From contig NZ_CP040887.1 in assembly GCF_006337125.1 (NCBI RefSeq), forward strand, positions 3,286,001 through 3,350,000: a stretch of 64,000 nt of DNA, read 5' to 3'. The DNA is from Serinicoccus chungangensis (lineage in GTDB: Bacteria > Actinomycetota > Actinomycetes > Actinomycetales > Dermatophilaceae). Below are positions 1 through 7,999 of this stretch, in pieces (the first letter of the stretch is position 1; each line of letters opens with the position of its first letter). The notes beneath the pieces are model-generated. The model made no database searches and had not been told where the DNA came from. It was given only the letters and a program-made list of their open reading frames with translations. The translations under genes and the position numbers were made by a program.

Positions 1-85
1 TGACAAGCACCGCGGGACGCCGCTTGTTGGCCTCGCTACCGCGAACTGGATCCAGATCGACGAGAAGGATCTCACCGCGCAGCAT
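1..85 (-). CDS. MazF/PemK-family toxin, N-terminal part (cut by window edge)
   Basis: Only the first 28 codons are present; the gene continues beyond the left edge. Translation from the ATG at 85 begins MLRGEILLVDLDPVRG and continues with SEANKRRPAVLV, the characteristic opening of MazF/PemK-type endoribonuclease toxins, including the conserved Gly-Ser/Lys-Arg-Arg-Pro loop. Known members cleave mRNA at short motifs and are neutralised by a cognate antitoxin. The start lies inside the last codons of the upstream antitoxin gene (14-nt overlap), the usual sign of translational coupling. Because the C-terminal half is missing I cannot tell whether the toxin is intact. Confidence 0.85.
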   Translation of the reverse strand, partial: MLRGEILLVDLDPVRGSEANKRRPAVLV

Positions 86-302
86 CGGTTAGCCCGTCCG
101 AGGACGCTGATGCCCAGGCGTCCTCGTCCCCAACGACGGCCCACTCCTCCCAGGCGGCGGCATAGGCCGCCTCCAGCTGCGGGTCTTGTAGGCGGCGGAT
201 GGCCTGCTGGACGGCAGCGGACCTCGACTCGAGGCCAGCTTCTTCGACGTATCGGTCGAGGGCCGCGAGGTCTTCCTCGCTCAGACTCACGCTCACCTTC
301 AT
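72..302 (-). CDS. Ribbon-helix-helix antitoxin of a mazEF-type pair
   Basis: 76 aa. The N-terminal 40 residues (MKVSVSLSEEDLAALDRYVE, then SRSAAVQQAIRRL) form a ribbon-helix-helix DNA-binding fold: one beta strand and two helices, with the SRSAAVQQAI turn. The acidic, Ala/Trp-rich C-terminus (AAAWEEW...DEDAW) is the likely toxin-wrapping region. It is upstream of and overlaps the MazF-like toxin by 14 nt, the standard antitoxin-first order. RHH antitoxins bind operators in their own promoter; two inverted repeats lie directly upstream at 313-347. No strong Shine-Dalgarno is visible, so a very short leader is possible. Confidence 0.85.
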   Translation of the reverse strand: MKVSVSLSEEDLAALDRYVEEAGLESRSAAVQQAIRRLQDPQLEAAYAAAWEEWAVVGDEDAWASASSDGLTDAAR

Positions 303-350
303 ACATCGATACTACCCGGGTAAGATGATGATTGCTACCTCAGTAGCAGC
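303..350 (-). promoter_or_regulatory. Candidate autoregulatory operators of the toxin-antitoxin operon
   Basis: Two inverted repeats precede the antitoxin start: a perfect 10-bp palindrome TACCCGGGTA at 313-322 and GCTAC-CTCA-GTAGC at 334-347. Placement immediately upstream of an RHH antitoxin suggests binding of the toxin-antitoxin complex. This is inferred from position and symmetry only. Confidence 0.5.
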
Positions 351-395
351 ATCCGGACATGCCGCACTCAGTGCACCCGTCCGACGGGCTCGGGA

Positions 396-1073
396 TCAGT
401 CGGTGGTGAGGCGTGGCAGGTCTGGGTTGGTGCGCGCTCGCGTGTCTTCGACCCCATGCCCATTCAGGTCCTCGAGCACCTCTTGGACCCGCCGCTCATG
501 TACTTGCGCTCTCGCCGCAGCGACCACGTCCTCGGCCACCTCCTCTGCCCGGGCCAGCCACTCCCGTAGCGCTCCAGCATGTGAGTTCGTGGACTCGGCG
601 ATCTCCTGCATGCGAGCCACAACCCGATGGTCTTCTGCCACCTCGCTGCGTCGCGCCGGCTCGAGCCGCTCATGCAACCTCGCCAACGCCATCAGGTGCA
701 GGACCAACTCGTCATTGGACATCAAGCTCTCGAACCCCCACGCATTGATCCCCCCGTCTCCCACAACGACTCCAGCAAGGAACCCACCCACCTCTGCCAG
801 GACGACCTCAGGTTCCGTGAGCCCGGCCCTGCCACAGGCAGGAGCAACGAGTGTCACGTTCGGCTCCGCCTCAGGCTGCCAAACCGGGTCAGCGGCACTA
901 CCGAACCGCATCCCAAATGCAGCACGATTCACAGCCCGATGCAGGTGGATGCGCACCCGACCGTCCGGCGTCGAGTCGACGCGCAGAAGCGTCACGCTGT
1001 CCTTCGCGTCATCGACGAGCGGCAGAAAGAAGTAGTCGTTCCCGCGCTGCCGATCCAAGGGCTGCTGTCCCAT
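396..1073 (-). CDS. Hypothetical protein (225 aa)
   Basis: I do not recognise this protein. It starts at an ATG at 1073. The N-terminal half (to about residue 125) looks like a mixed alpha/beta region with a Gly/Val-rich stretch (LAEVGGFLAGVVVGDGG). The C-terminal half (about 125-215) is charged and helical, rich in Glu/Arg/Ala, compatible with a coiled coil. No signal peptide or membrane segment is visible. Base composition is visibly lower in GC than the rest of the window and third positions are less uniformly G/C, which suggests acquired DNA. It has no obvious operon partner; a spacer of about 250 nt follows before the next gene. Confidence 0.55.
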   Translation of the reverse strand: MGQQPLDRQRGNDYFFLPLVDDAKDSVTLLRVDSTPDGRVRIHLHRAVNRAAFGMRFGSAADPVWQPEAEPNVTLVAPACGRAGLTEPEVVLAEVGGFLAGVVVGDGGINAWGFESLMSNDELVLHLMALARLHERLEPARRSEVAEDHRVVARMQEIAESTNSHAGALREWLARAEEVAEDVVAAARAQVHERRVQEVLEDLNGHGVEDTRARTNPDLPRLTTD

Positions 1074-1324
1074 TCCTCAACGATATGGCGCTAATAGAGC
1101 GGACACGCAAAGCCACCACTGTGTGAAGCCTGGATACGCACGATACTGCCACGAGATGCCAGCTCGGCTGTGTCCTGGCCGTCGGCACCACGGTGGGTCC
1201 TGCAGCACGAGCGGTGCGCTTGGCAAGGCTGAGCCTCCGCGTGTATCTGGATCGCCCGGTCAGGTTCCTATCCCATGAAGAGACGACGCAAGCGCGTCTG
1301 TAACGACTCACCGGGAGGTTCACC

Positions 1325-1840
1325 ATGGCAGCCATCACCGGCGTCCTGTGCCAGGTCATCACGAGCGACATCGACGGCGCGGGAACGGACGGCCGCGTGT
1401 ACCTCGGCGTGGGCGGCCGCGAGTTCCGGCTGGACTCCGAGAAGGATGACTATGAGCGTGGCTCGTGGCGGGAGTATGCGCTCGGCGAGCTGCCGCCCAC
1501 GACAACACCGCCGCAACTGATCGACGTGGTCGACCCGACATTCAATGATCCGCGCATCGGGATGCCCCTGGACACCAACAACCTGACGAAGAGCCCGGTC
1601 TACCTGCGCTTCGAGCCATCGGGTGACAGCCCCGACTGGAACCTCGCGTTCGCCGCTGCCCTGTTGTACGACGGGGGATTCGTCGCAGCGTTCACGGTGC
1701 CGGTCGCCTTTGACAACTTGTGGCTCGGGGATCGGATGGGAAAGATCGTCTACCTCACCGAGCACATCCGGCGCGACGGGGGAAAGGTCTTGGAGCGTGG
1801 GCAGGTCATCGCCGAGCGAATGACTGCCACTGGCGGCTGA
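1325..1840 (+). CDS. PLAT/LH2-like domain protein
   Basis: 171 aa. Residues about 8-50 (CQVITSDIDGAGTDGRVYLG, then REFRLDSEKDDYERGSWREY) follow the PLAT/LH2 beta-sandwich pattern: strand, D-x-D-G-A-G-T-D turn, V-Y-L strand, then the F/Y-E-R-G-S motif. PLAT domains usually mediate lipid or protein contacts. The remaining 120 residues are not recognisable. The ATG at 1325 is preceded by GGGAGG about 8 nt upstream, a clear ribosome binding site. No secretion signal is visible. It lies in the lower-GC left segment next to orphan genes, so its partner and role are unknown. Confidence 0.6.
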   Translation: MAAITGVLCQVITSDIDGAGTDGRVYLGVGGREFRLDSEKDDYERGSWREYALGELPPTTTPPQLIDVVDPTFNDPRIGMPLDTNNLTKSPVYLRFEPSGDSPDWNLAFAAALLYDGGFVAAFTVPVAFDNLWLGDRMGKIVYLTEHIRRDGGKVLERGQVIAERMTATGG

Positions 1841-2006
1841 TGCACAGTCGGTGCTCGACCCGATGCTCGGATGGCGCCCATCGGTGTGCAACGAGTTTCC
1901 GAACAGTCGCTGGCCGAGCGTCCCGCTCGTGCTGGCGTCCGCACGGCGAGCTGCTACCCGTCGCGTCGGCAAGCGGACGGAACTGACCGTTTCCTACACT
2001 CTCTCC

Positions 2007-2810
2007 GTGAACGGACAGCTGGCCCTGGTAGCGGCGCTCGCAGCGATCGGGGGCCGCTGGCTCCGGGGAGGGGCGAGTGCATCCATACCCGAGCTGTCGC
2101 GCGGCAACTCAACTTTCAAGTACGTGGGCTCGTTCACCGCCGATCTGCCCCCACGTGGCCTCCTGAGGCGCACATCGACGGCGACGAGTCCCGCGGAATG
2201 GCTCACCGGCCTTCGGTCCCGGGGAGTCACGGATCTCTGGCTGGTCACCGACCTGCCGGCCGCGGGTTCACTGCCTCCGCATGTCGCCTCGGGGTTCTCC
2301 AACTCGGGCACCTGGGCCCTGCTCGCCACGGGCACGTCAGCGCCGACGGTATGGGCGTTTGGCTGGCAGGTCGGCGACCGCACCGCCCCGGACTCCCGGA
2401 TCTGGTCAGTGTCTGCGCACGGCTCGTCCGCGGAGGGCCTCAGCGCATCACAGGTCGGCGTGACAGAGGCCAGGACGGCGCTGCAGGTCGCGCTGCACGA
2501 CATCCGGGGCGTCGCCCAGCAGTTCGACGAACTCCACAGGTGGGCGTCGTGGTTCACGAAGGCCGAGAGCCTCCTCACCGACCCGACCCCGGCTGCCCCC
2601 TACCACCAGGACCTGCTTCCGCCCGATGCCGACCTCGAGCGTCGCCAGCTGGCAGCCGCGGTCGTGCAGGGTTGGGTGTTCGGCGGGATGGGGTCGTGGA
2701 ACGACGGCGGACCTGCGGATCCCGGGGCGCAGCGAGAGTACGAGCGCGTCGGCGCGCACCTGTACTCCGCCCTGCTCACCGCGCTTCCGGCCGCGACCAA
2801 CGGTGCGTGA
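2007..2810 (+). CDS. Hypothetical protein (267 aa)
   Basis: Function not recognised. The frame is open from 1851, but the first 50 codons look like spacer DNA (Arg/Ser/Cys-rich and not hydrophobically patterned). I therefore favour the GTG at 2007 (protein start VNGQLALVAALAAIGGRW); the ATG at 1851 is the alternative. Residues about 200-245 hold a helical stretch (RTALQVALHDIRGVAQQFDE) followed by an aromatic HRWASWFTKAESLL segment, and the C-terminus is alanine-rich. No transmembrane segment beyond the short hydrophobic N-terminus is visible. It follows the PLAT-like gene on the same strand. Confidence 0.5.
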   Translation: MNGQLALVAALAAIGGRWLRGGASASIPELSRGNSTFKYVGSFTADLPPRGLLRRTSTATSPAEWLTGLRSRGVTDLWLVTDLPAAGSLPPHVASGFSNSGTWALLATGTSAPTVWAFGWQVGDRTAPDSRIWSVSAHGSSAEGLSASQVGVTEARTALQVALHDIRGVAQQFDELHRWASWFTKAESLLTDPTPAAPYHQDLLPPDADLERRQLAAAVVQGWVFGGMGSWNDGGPADPGAQREYERVGAHLYSALLTALPAATNGA

Positions 2811-2942
2811 CGCGCAGATCTACCGCAGGAGGACGCCCACGCCCCTTCGGCTTCCACGGCACCCGCTCAGCAGCGGTCGAGGCTGCCTGAGAGGGCCATT
2901 TCCCCTCGATCAGAACCCACCACGAACTGAGTTTCCGGCACC

Positions 2943-3230
2943 GTGACCCGCGGGGGATGCTGGTTCCGCAACGTCGAGGACGGGGTGTCCACGGTAGAGA
3001 TCCACCTCGGCGTGGATGACCCGTTCATCCCCGCGAGAAAGGCACACCCCGGACTGCTGGTCCACGATGTCGCGGCTCTCGACAACCTCGGCAAGCAGAT
3101 CGAGGAGGCAGGCTACGACGTGGACTGGTCAGAGCGCACCACGTTCGTCGGCTTCGAGAGATTCCATTGTCGCGACCCCTTCGGCAACCGACTCGAACTG
3201 ATGACACCCAGCAGCGCCCGATCGGTGTGA
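2943..3230 (+). pseudogene. VOC/glyoxalase-family protein, 5'-truncated
   Basis: The reading frame encodes the end of a vicinal-oxygen-chelate protein: RGGCWFR, a VEIHLGVDDPF strand with its metal-ligand-like Glu, KAHPGLLVHDV and the closing RDPFGNRLELM. A complete member of this group has about 35 more N-terminal residues (the first beta-alpha-beta unit). Here the frame meets a TGA at 2928-2930, five codons before the only start (GTG 2943). About a quarter of the fold is therefore missing and the product is unlikely to fold normally. A small free-standing half-domain protein is the alternative. Confidence 0.6.
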
Positions 3231-3314
3231 GTCGATGGTCGTGACATCTCTACCCCTGTGTGCAGCGGACGGCAACAGTCGGACATCACGCAGCGTCGGA
3301 GATTCAGGAACCCC

Positions 3315-4143
3315 ATGGGCACGAGCGTCGAGCGGACCAGACGGCCTGGGATCACGCGCCAGCTCGTCTGGTACTTCGGCGGCCTGATCGTCACCTACGC
3401 CGCGGGCCTGGTCATCTTCTGGCCCGCCTCGGGTGAGCAGCCGAACCAGGCGATCTTCCTGGTGCTCATGTTCGCGCCGACGGTGGGCGCGATCCTGGCC
3501 CGGCTGTTCGCCGGCGGACGGGATCCAGTGGGGACGCCCGAACCTGTGGCTTCTCGCGGGGCTGGTCCCGGCGCTGGCCGTCCTCGGCGTCTACCTGCTC
3601 GGCTCGGTCGTGGGGTGGGACGTGGAGGACCCGAACCTGCTGCGTCACGCGCTGATCGCCGCACCCGTCGCGATCCTCTCCGCCTCGTTGTCCGCGGTCG
3701 GTGAGGAGATCGGCTGGCGCGGCCTCCTGTGGCCGATGCTCCGCGGCCGATCCGGCTTCTGGGCCACGAGCTCCATCGTGGTGGTCATCTGGTGGGCCTA
3801 CCACGTGCCCTTGATCATCCTGGGCTGGTACGGCGACGTGGGTCACCTCCCAGCTTTCACCGCCGCCATCGTCGGCATCACGCTGTTCATCGGCGTCATC
3901 ACCGACCGGTCACGCTCGCTGTGGCCCAGCGTGGTCGCCCACGGGGCGTGGAACGGACTGGTCGCCACCAGCTTCTCGGTCACGGAGGGCGACGAGCGCG
4001 TCCCGGCATTCGCCGGGAGCGACCAGCTCATGGGCGAGTTCGGATGGCTGGCCGCGGTCACGATCCTGGTGGTCGGCACGGTGACCGCCCTCTGGCACAC
4101 CCGGACGATGGGGCGACCGACCACAGCCCTCGAGGCACGCTGA
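3315..4143 (+). pseudogene. CPBP-family intramembrane metalloprotease, frameshifted
   Basis: Two overlapping frames together encode one CPBP (CAAX/bacteriocin-processing) membrane protein. From the ATG at 3315 one frame gives MGTSVERTRRPGITRQLVWY, a membrane segment and a second hydrophobic helix ending LFAGG. The +1 frame continues IQWGRPNLWLLAGL through to 4143, with the catalytic motifs EEIGWRG, AYHVPL and AHGAWNG. Removing one G from the CGGG run near 3523-3526 restores a continuous protein of about 276 aa. This is either a true frameshift or a sequencing indel; the downstream part keeps all catalytic motifs. Confidence 0.7.
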
Positions 4144-4232
4144 CGGCCACCGGGACGTGACCACCCGCCGACGAGACGAACACCGAGCCCGACCCGTCGC
4201 ACGCAGGCGCAGGAGACGCGTCAGTCCGTCCC

Positions 4233-4457
4233 TCAGAGCTTCTCGAGCTTGTGGAACGGGGTCGGGATGCGCATCGTGCGAGTGCCGAAGTTCACGGTGA
4301 CCGCCGAGCTCTCCGTGCCCACGACACGTCCGAGGCCCAAGGCCTGGTGCGAGACCCTGTCGTCGACCTCGAAGTTCTCGACGTCCGGCTCGACTCGTGG
4401 CTTGAAGGGGCTGGAGGCGAGGTGGCGTCGCTGGGATCCGGACCGGGTCGATGTCAT
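4233..4457 (-). CDS. Small conserved SH3/Tudor-like beta-barrel protein
   Basis: 74 aa from the ATG at 4457 (a GTG at 4460 is adjacent). Residues about 30-70 (DDRVSHQALGLGRVVGTESS, then VTVNFGTRTMRIPTP and FHKLEKL) form a small all-beta unit. It resembles the CarD/Tudor-like segment at the end of some UvrD-type helicases and in free-standing actinobacterial proteins. The N-terminus is basic. The specific role is unknown; nucleic-acid or protein binding is an inference. It is divergent from the arginase-family gene with about 100 nt between. Confidence 0.6.
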   Translation of the reverse strand: MTSTRSGSQRRHLASSPFKPRVEPDVENFEVDDRVSHQALGLGRVVGTESSAVTVNFGTRTMRIPTPFHKLEKL

Positions 4458-4558
4458 CACCCCTCAGTATGCGCCTCCCGGGGCCGTGCGGGCCACCACC
4501 GCCGAGGACGGTGCGTCCAGGGCGCGCTACCGGCACGTGGATCGGGCATCCTCGAGTC

Positions 4559-5458
4559 ATGGTGAGCATCAACGTCCTGGGCTACCCCAGCAGCGCCGCT
4601 GCCTACTGCGTCGGCGTCGAGCACGCGCCGGCCGCTCTGCGCGAGGCCGGTCTGGTGGCGTCCCTGCACGCCGCGGGGCACCAGGTCGACGACCTGGGTG
4701 ACCTCCCTGTGCACCTCTGGAAGCCGGACCGCGAGCGCCCCCGGGTCCAGAACCTCGACGAGGAGGTCGAGGCCCTGCGCGAGCTGGCCGACACGGCGGC
4801 ACCGCTCGTCTCGACCGACACCCGCCTGCTCGTCCTCGGTGGGAGCTGCACGGTGGCGCTCGGGCTGTGCGCGGCTGTGGCGGACGCCGGTATCGAGCCC
4901 CACCTCGTCTACCTGGACCGTCACCTCGACCTCAACACACCCGAGTCGACCACCGAGGGGTCGCTCAGCTGGATGGGGATGGCCCATGCGCTCGGCATAC
5001 CTGGCGCAGACGAGTCGCTGGTCAGACTCACCAGTCGGCACCCGCTCCTGCAGCCGTCGCACCTGAGCTATCTCGGGGTCGAGCCCGCCACCGAGGCCAC
5101 CGAGTGGGAGCGCGGCCAGGTCGACCGCCTCGGGATCCCCGTCACCACCCAGGCGGAGCTGGTCGCGGACCCGACCGCCGCCGCCACCAGGGCGAGAGGC
5201 GCACTGCCCTACGGGCCGTTCGTGGTCCACGTCGACGTGGACGTGCTGGACTTCCTCGACGCCCCGCTCGCCGAGAACGTCAACGGCCGCAACTCGGGAC
5301 CGACCCTCGTCCAGCTGGGCGAGGCCCTGGACGCGCTGTGGCGCGCACCCGGGTTCATCGGTTTGTCGATCGGCCAGCTCGTGCCCGCCCATGCCGCGTC
5401 CGACCCGACCTCCCTGGGTCGCTTCGTGGAGGCGCTCACGCCACCAGGTGACGCCTGA
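4559..5458 (+). CDS. Arginase/agmatinase-family ureohydrolase
   Basis: 299 aa. The arginase-fold metal motifs are readable: D120-R-H122-L-D124 (DxHxD) and D226-V-D228 (DVDVLD), followed by the N-terminus-proximal loop NVNGRNSGPT. The first metal-site motif is GGSC at 94-97, with Cys where classical arginases have His; many bacterial family members of unassigned substrate show this change. The family hydrolyses guanidino or formimino compounds with a binuclear Mn site, but the substrate cannot be assigned. Start chosen at the ATG 4559; the frame is open upstream to 4451 but that part is not family-like. It ends at a hairpin shared with the convergent tetR gene. Confidence 0.75.
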   Translation: MVSINVLGYPSSAAAYCVGVEHAPAALREAGLVASLHAAGHQVDDLGDLPVHLWKPDRERPRVQNLDEEVEALRELADTAAPLVSTDTRLLVLGGSCTVALGLCAAVADAGIEPHLVYLDRHLDLNTPESTTEGSLSWMGMAHALGIPGADESLVRLTSRHPLLQPSHLSYLGVEPATEATEWERGQVDRLGIPVTTQAELVADPTAAATRARGALPYGPFVVHVDVDVLDFLDAPLAENVNGRNSGPTLVQLGEALDALWRAPGFIGLSIGQLVPAHAASDPTSLGRFVEALTPPGDA

Positions 5459-5473
5459 CCGCGACGGCCTAGC

Positions 5474-5510
5474 CCTGACGCCTCGACGGCTTGCGTCGAC
5501 CTACGTCAGG
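5474..5510. terminator. Candidate bidirectional terminator
   Basis: Nested inverted repeat CCTGACG...CGTCAGG with inner arms TCGACG/CGTCGA, between the convergent arginase-family and tetR genes. It overlaps the tetR stop. There is no clear T-tract, as is usual in such GC-rich DNA. Confidence 0.4.
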
Positions 5511-6043
5511 ACTGAGCGGACGACGAGCTCGAGGACCGGCCGGACGTCGCTGTCGTCGTGACGGGCGACGCGGTGCAGGATGAGCCCCTCCATGCACGCC
5601 ATGACGGCCCGGGTCGAGGCGACCGTGTCCCTGGCGCCCAGCTCGACGAGTGCGCTCTGCAGAGCCGCCTCGAAGGCCGCGCGACCCCGACCGAGGCTCT
5701 CGCGCAGGGCAGGGCTGTGGCTCGCCTCCATGAAGAGGACGAGCCGCGCGCTGGTGAGCGTCCGCTGGTCCCCGGTGGTGCGGTCCAGGAGCGCCACCAG
5801 GGCGTCGAGCAGCTCCTCGGCAGAGCGCGGGGCGAACGTCGCTCGCATACCCGACATCTCCTTCTCGAGGATCGCGTCCGCCACCCCGCGCAGCAGCGCA
5901 TCTCGCGTCCGGAAGTAGTTCGACGTGGATCCCGGCGGGAGGTCCGCCCGCTCGTCGATCCGGCGATGAGTCAGCGCCTTCAGCCCCCTGGTGCCCAGCA
6001 GCTCGATGGCGGCGTCGAGGGCCCGGTCGCGCGAGGAACTCAT
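5501..6043 (-). CDS. TetR-family transcriptional regulator
   Basis: 180 aa. The N-terminal 45 residues are a TetR helix-turn-helix: RDRALDAAIELLGTRGLKAL, then THRRIDERADLPPGSTSNYF and a second helix starting RTRDALL. The C-terminal all-helical ligand domain is not diagnostic. The ATG at 6043 was chosen because the family begins there; the frame stays open upstream only because of high GC. It is divergent from the SDR gene at 6134. Two identical-pattern 16-nt palindromes lie in the 90-nt spacer, so it most likely represses both genes. Confidence 0.88.
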   Translation of the reverse strand: MSSSRDRALDAAIELLGTRGLKALTHRRIDERADLPPGSTSNYFRTRDALLRGVADAILEKEMSGMRATFAPRSAEELLDALVALLDRTTGDQRTLTSARLVLFMEASHSPALRESLGRGRAAFEAALQSALVELGARDTVASTRAVMACMEGLILHRVARHDDSDVRPVLELVVRSVLT

Positions 6044-6048
6044 CGAAC

Positions 6049-6089
6049 CACTATAAGTGTAGTGACAGACGTCCACTACGAGAGTAGTG
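6049..6089. promoter_or_regulatory. Twin TetR operator in the divergent promoter region
   Basis: Two copies of CACTA-N6-TAGTG, at 6049-6064 (CACTATAAGTGTAGTG) and 6074-6089 (CACTACGAGAGTAGTG), with centres 25 nt apart. They sit between divergent tetR and SDR starts. The repeated symmetry is visible; binding by the adjacent TetR protein is inferred. Confidence 0.7.
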
Positions 6090-6133
6090 TCGTGAGGGTG
6101 GCAGGGCGTGCCTGCCGGGAAGAGACGCTCACC

Positions 6134-6967
6134 ATGCCAGCAGTCCTCGTCACCGGAGCGGGCCGCGGGATAGGCGAGGCCACCGCGCTGCGGCTGGCCC
6201 GCGCCGGGTGGACCGTCTTCGCCGGGGTGCGCAGCGACCCCGACCCGGAGGCCTCTCGCCCCGGGAGCGGCACCATCACCCGGGTCCTGCTCGACATCAC
6301 CGACGCGGCGCACGTCGCCGCCCTGGGGGACCACCTGCCCGACCAGCTGGACGCCCTCGTCAACAACGCCGGCATCGGTGTGCTCGGCCCGGTGGAGGCC
6401 GTCTCCATCCCCGACTTCCGCCGTCAGTTCGAGGTCAACCTCTTCGGCCAGGTCGCCGTCACGCAGGCCGTCCTCCCGCAGATCCGCGCGTGCGGCGGCC
6501 GCATCGTCTTCGTCTCCTCCACGGGCGGCCGGGCGCCGGTGCCGATGGAGGGCGCCTACTGTGCGTCGAAGTTCGCGGTGGAAGCCGTGGCGGACGTGCT
6601 CCGGGTCGAGCTCCGGCCCTGGCAGATCGACGTGTCGCTCGTGGAGCCCGGCCCCACCGACACGGGCCCGTGGCGGCAGATCCAGTCGATGCTGCGTGAC
6701 ATGGAGCAGGGTATGGCGCCCCGTCACCGCGAGCTCTACGCCCAGCACATCAGCGGCATGCTCAGGCTGGTCGGCACTCTGCAGGCCCGGACGGTGCCAC
6801 CCGACGTGGTCGCCCGGGTGATCGAGCGGGCGCTGACCTCGCGCCGCCCTCGTGCGCGCTACGCCGCCGGGGCCCAGGCACGGGCCATGATGACCGTCGA
6901 CCAGGCCCTGCCGACACGGCTCAACGACGCCATCGGGGCCCGTCTGCTCGGTCTGCGTCAGCCCTGA
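6134..6967 (+). CDS. Short-chain dehydrogenase/reductase
   Basis: 277 aa classical SDR. The Rossmann motif TGAGRGIG is at 7-14, NNAG at 77-80, the catalytic Ser region VSST near 128-130 and Y142-CAS-K146. The cofactor discriminator after strand 2 is RSD (32-34), compatible with NADP(H). The substrate is not predictable. It is divergent from a TetR regulator across twin operators, so it is probably induced by the TetR ligand. The ATG at 6134 directly precedes the Rossmann strand, giving the normal family length. Confidence 0.85.
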   Translation: MPAVLVTGAGRGIGEATALRLARAGWTVFAGVRSDPDPEASRPGSGTITRVLLDITDAAHVAALGDHLPDQLDALVNNAGIGVLGPVEAVSIPDFRRQFEVNLFGQVAVTQAVLPQIRACGGRIVFVSSTGGRAPVPMEGAYCASKFAVEAVADVLRVELRPWQIDVSLVEPGPTDTGPWRQIQSMLRDMEQGMAPRHRELYAQHISGMLRLVGTLQARTVPPDVVARVIERALTSRRPRARYAAGAQARAMMTVDQALPTRLNDAIGARLLGLRQP

Positions 6968-7035
6968 CCGAGCATGCCGGTCGCTCCGACCTGGGCCTCC
7001 CGCCCGGGGGCCTCGACAGCGGGCCGGCGAGCCTC

Positions 7036-7950
7036 TCAGGCGGGGAACACGCCGCTGGAGAGGTACCGGTCGCCGCGGTCGCAGACGACGAAGACGATCG
7101 TCGCCCCCTCGACCTCCTCGGCCACCTGCAGGGCGCTCCAGCAGGCGCCGCCCGCGGAGATGCCGCCGAAGATGCCCTCCTCGCGAGCCATCCGACGGGC
7201 CATCTCCTCGGCGTCCGGCTGGGCGACCTCCACGGTGCGGTCCACCGCGGGCGGGTCGAAGATCCGTGGCACGTACTCCGGCGGCCAGGCGCGGATCCCG
7301 GGGATCCTCGAGCCCTCCGCGGGCTGCGCCCCGACGATCTGGACGTCGGGGTTGCGCGACTTGAGGAACCGCGAGACCCCGGTGATCGTGCCGGTGGTGC
7401 CCATCGCGGACACGAAGTGGGTGATCCGGCCGTCGGTCTGGCTCCACAGCTCCGGACCCGTGCCGTCCTCGTGGGCCCGGGGGTTGTCCGGGTTGCCGAA
7501 CTGGTCCAGGACCCGCCCCTTGCCCTCCATCTCCATCCGGGTCACGACGTCGCGGGCCTCCTCCATGCCGCCCCCCGCCGGGGTGAGGACCAGCTCGGCG
7601 CCATACGCCTTCATGGTCTGGATGCGCTCGGTGGAGGCGTCCTCGGGCATGACGATGACCAGCGGGTAGCCGCTGATCGCCGCCGCCATCGCCAGGCCGA
7701 TCCCGGTGTTGCCGGACGTGGCCTCCAGGAGGGTGTCGCCGGGGGAGATCTCGCTCCGCCTCTCGGCGCCCCGGATCATGCTCATCGCCGGGCGGTCCTT
7801 GACCGAGCCGGCCGGGTTGTTGCCCTCGAGCTTGCCGAGCAGCACGTTGCCGCGCCGCTCGTTCTCCGGCCCCGGGAGGCGCTGCAGACGCACCAGCGGG
7901 GTGCCGCCGATGACGTCCTCCATCGTGGGGTAGGGCCCAGGGTTGCTCAC
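7036..7950 (-). CDS. cysM: Cysteine synthase (CysM type, PLP-dependent)
   Basis: 304 aa. PLP-fold type II synthase: Lys51 in NNPAGSVKDRPA binds the cofactor, the phosphate loop TSGNTG is at 78-83 and GGISAGG lies near the C-terminus. The opening PYPTMEDVIGGTPLVRLQRL matches CysM/O-phosphoserine-type enzymes, which make cysteine from an activated serine and sulfide or a sulfur carrier. The GTG at 7950 was chosen because it captures the YPTMED start; ATG 7923 would remove it, and upstream sequence to 8130 is antisense to the next gene. No sulfur-carrier or JAMM-protease gene is adjacent, so the sulfur donor is uncertain. Confidence 0.85.
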   Translation of the reverse strand: MSNPGPYPTMEDVIGGTPLVRLQRLPGPENERRGNVLLGKLEGNNPAGSVKDRPAMSMIRGAERRSEISPGDTLLEATSGNTGIGLAMAAAISGYPLVIVMPEDASTERIQTMKAYGAELVLTPAGGGMEEARDVVTRMEMEGKGRVLDQFGNPDNPRAHEDGTGPELWSQTDGRITHFVSAMGTTGTITGVSRFLKSRNPDVQIVGAQPAEGSRIPGIRAWPPEYVPRIFDPPAVDRTVEVAQPDAEEMARRMAREEGIFGGISAGGACWSALQVAEEVEGATIVFVVCDRGDRYLSSGVFPA

Positions 7951-7999
7951 CTGCCGGAGTCTACGGCGGCTGTCGGAGGCCGGCCCTACGGTGGCTCGC

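Noticed and set aside
1009..1371. A leftward 120-aa frame between the first hypothetical and the PLAT-like gene
   Set aside because: It overlaps both neighbours, has no ribosome binding site, and its composition is that of a shadow frame.
5501..7447. A 648-aa leftward frame extending the TetR gene
   Set aside because: The TetR fold starts at 6043 with operators just upstream; the extension is antisense to the SDR gene.
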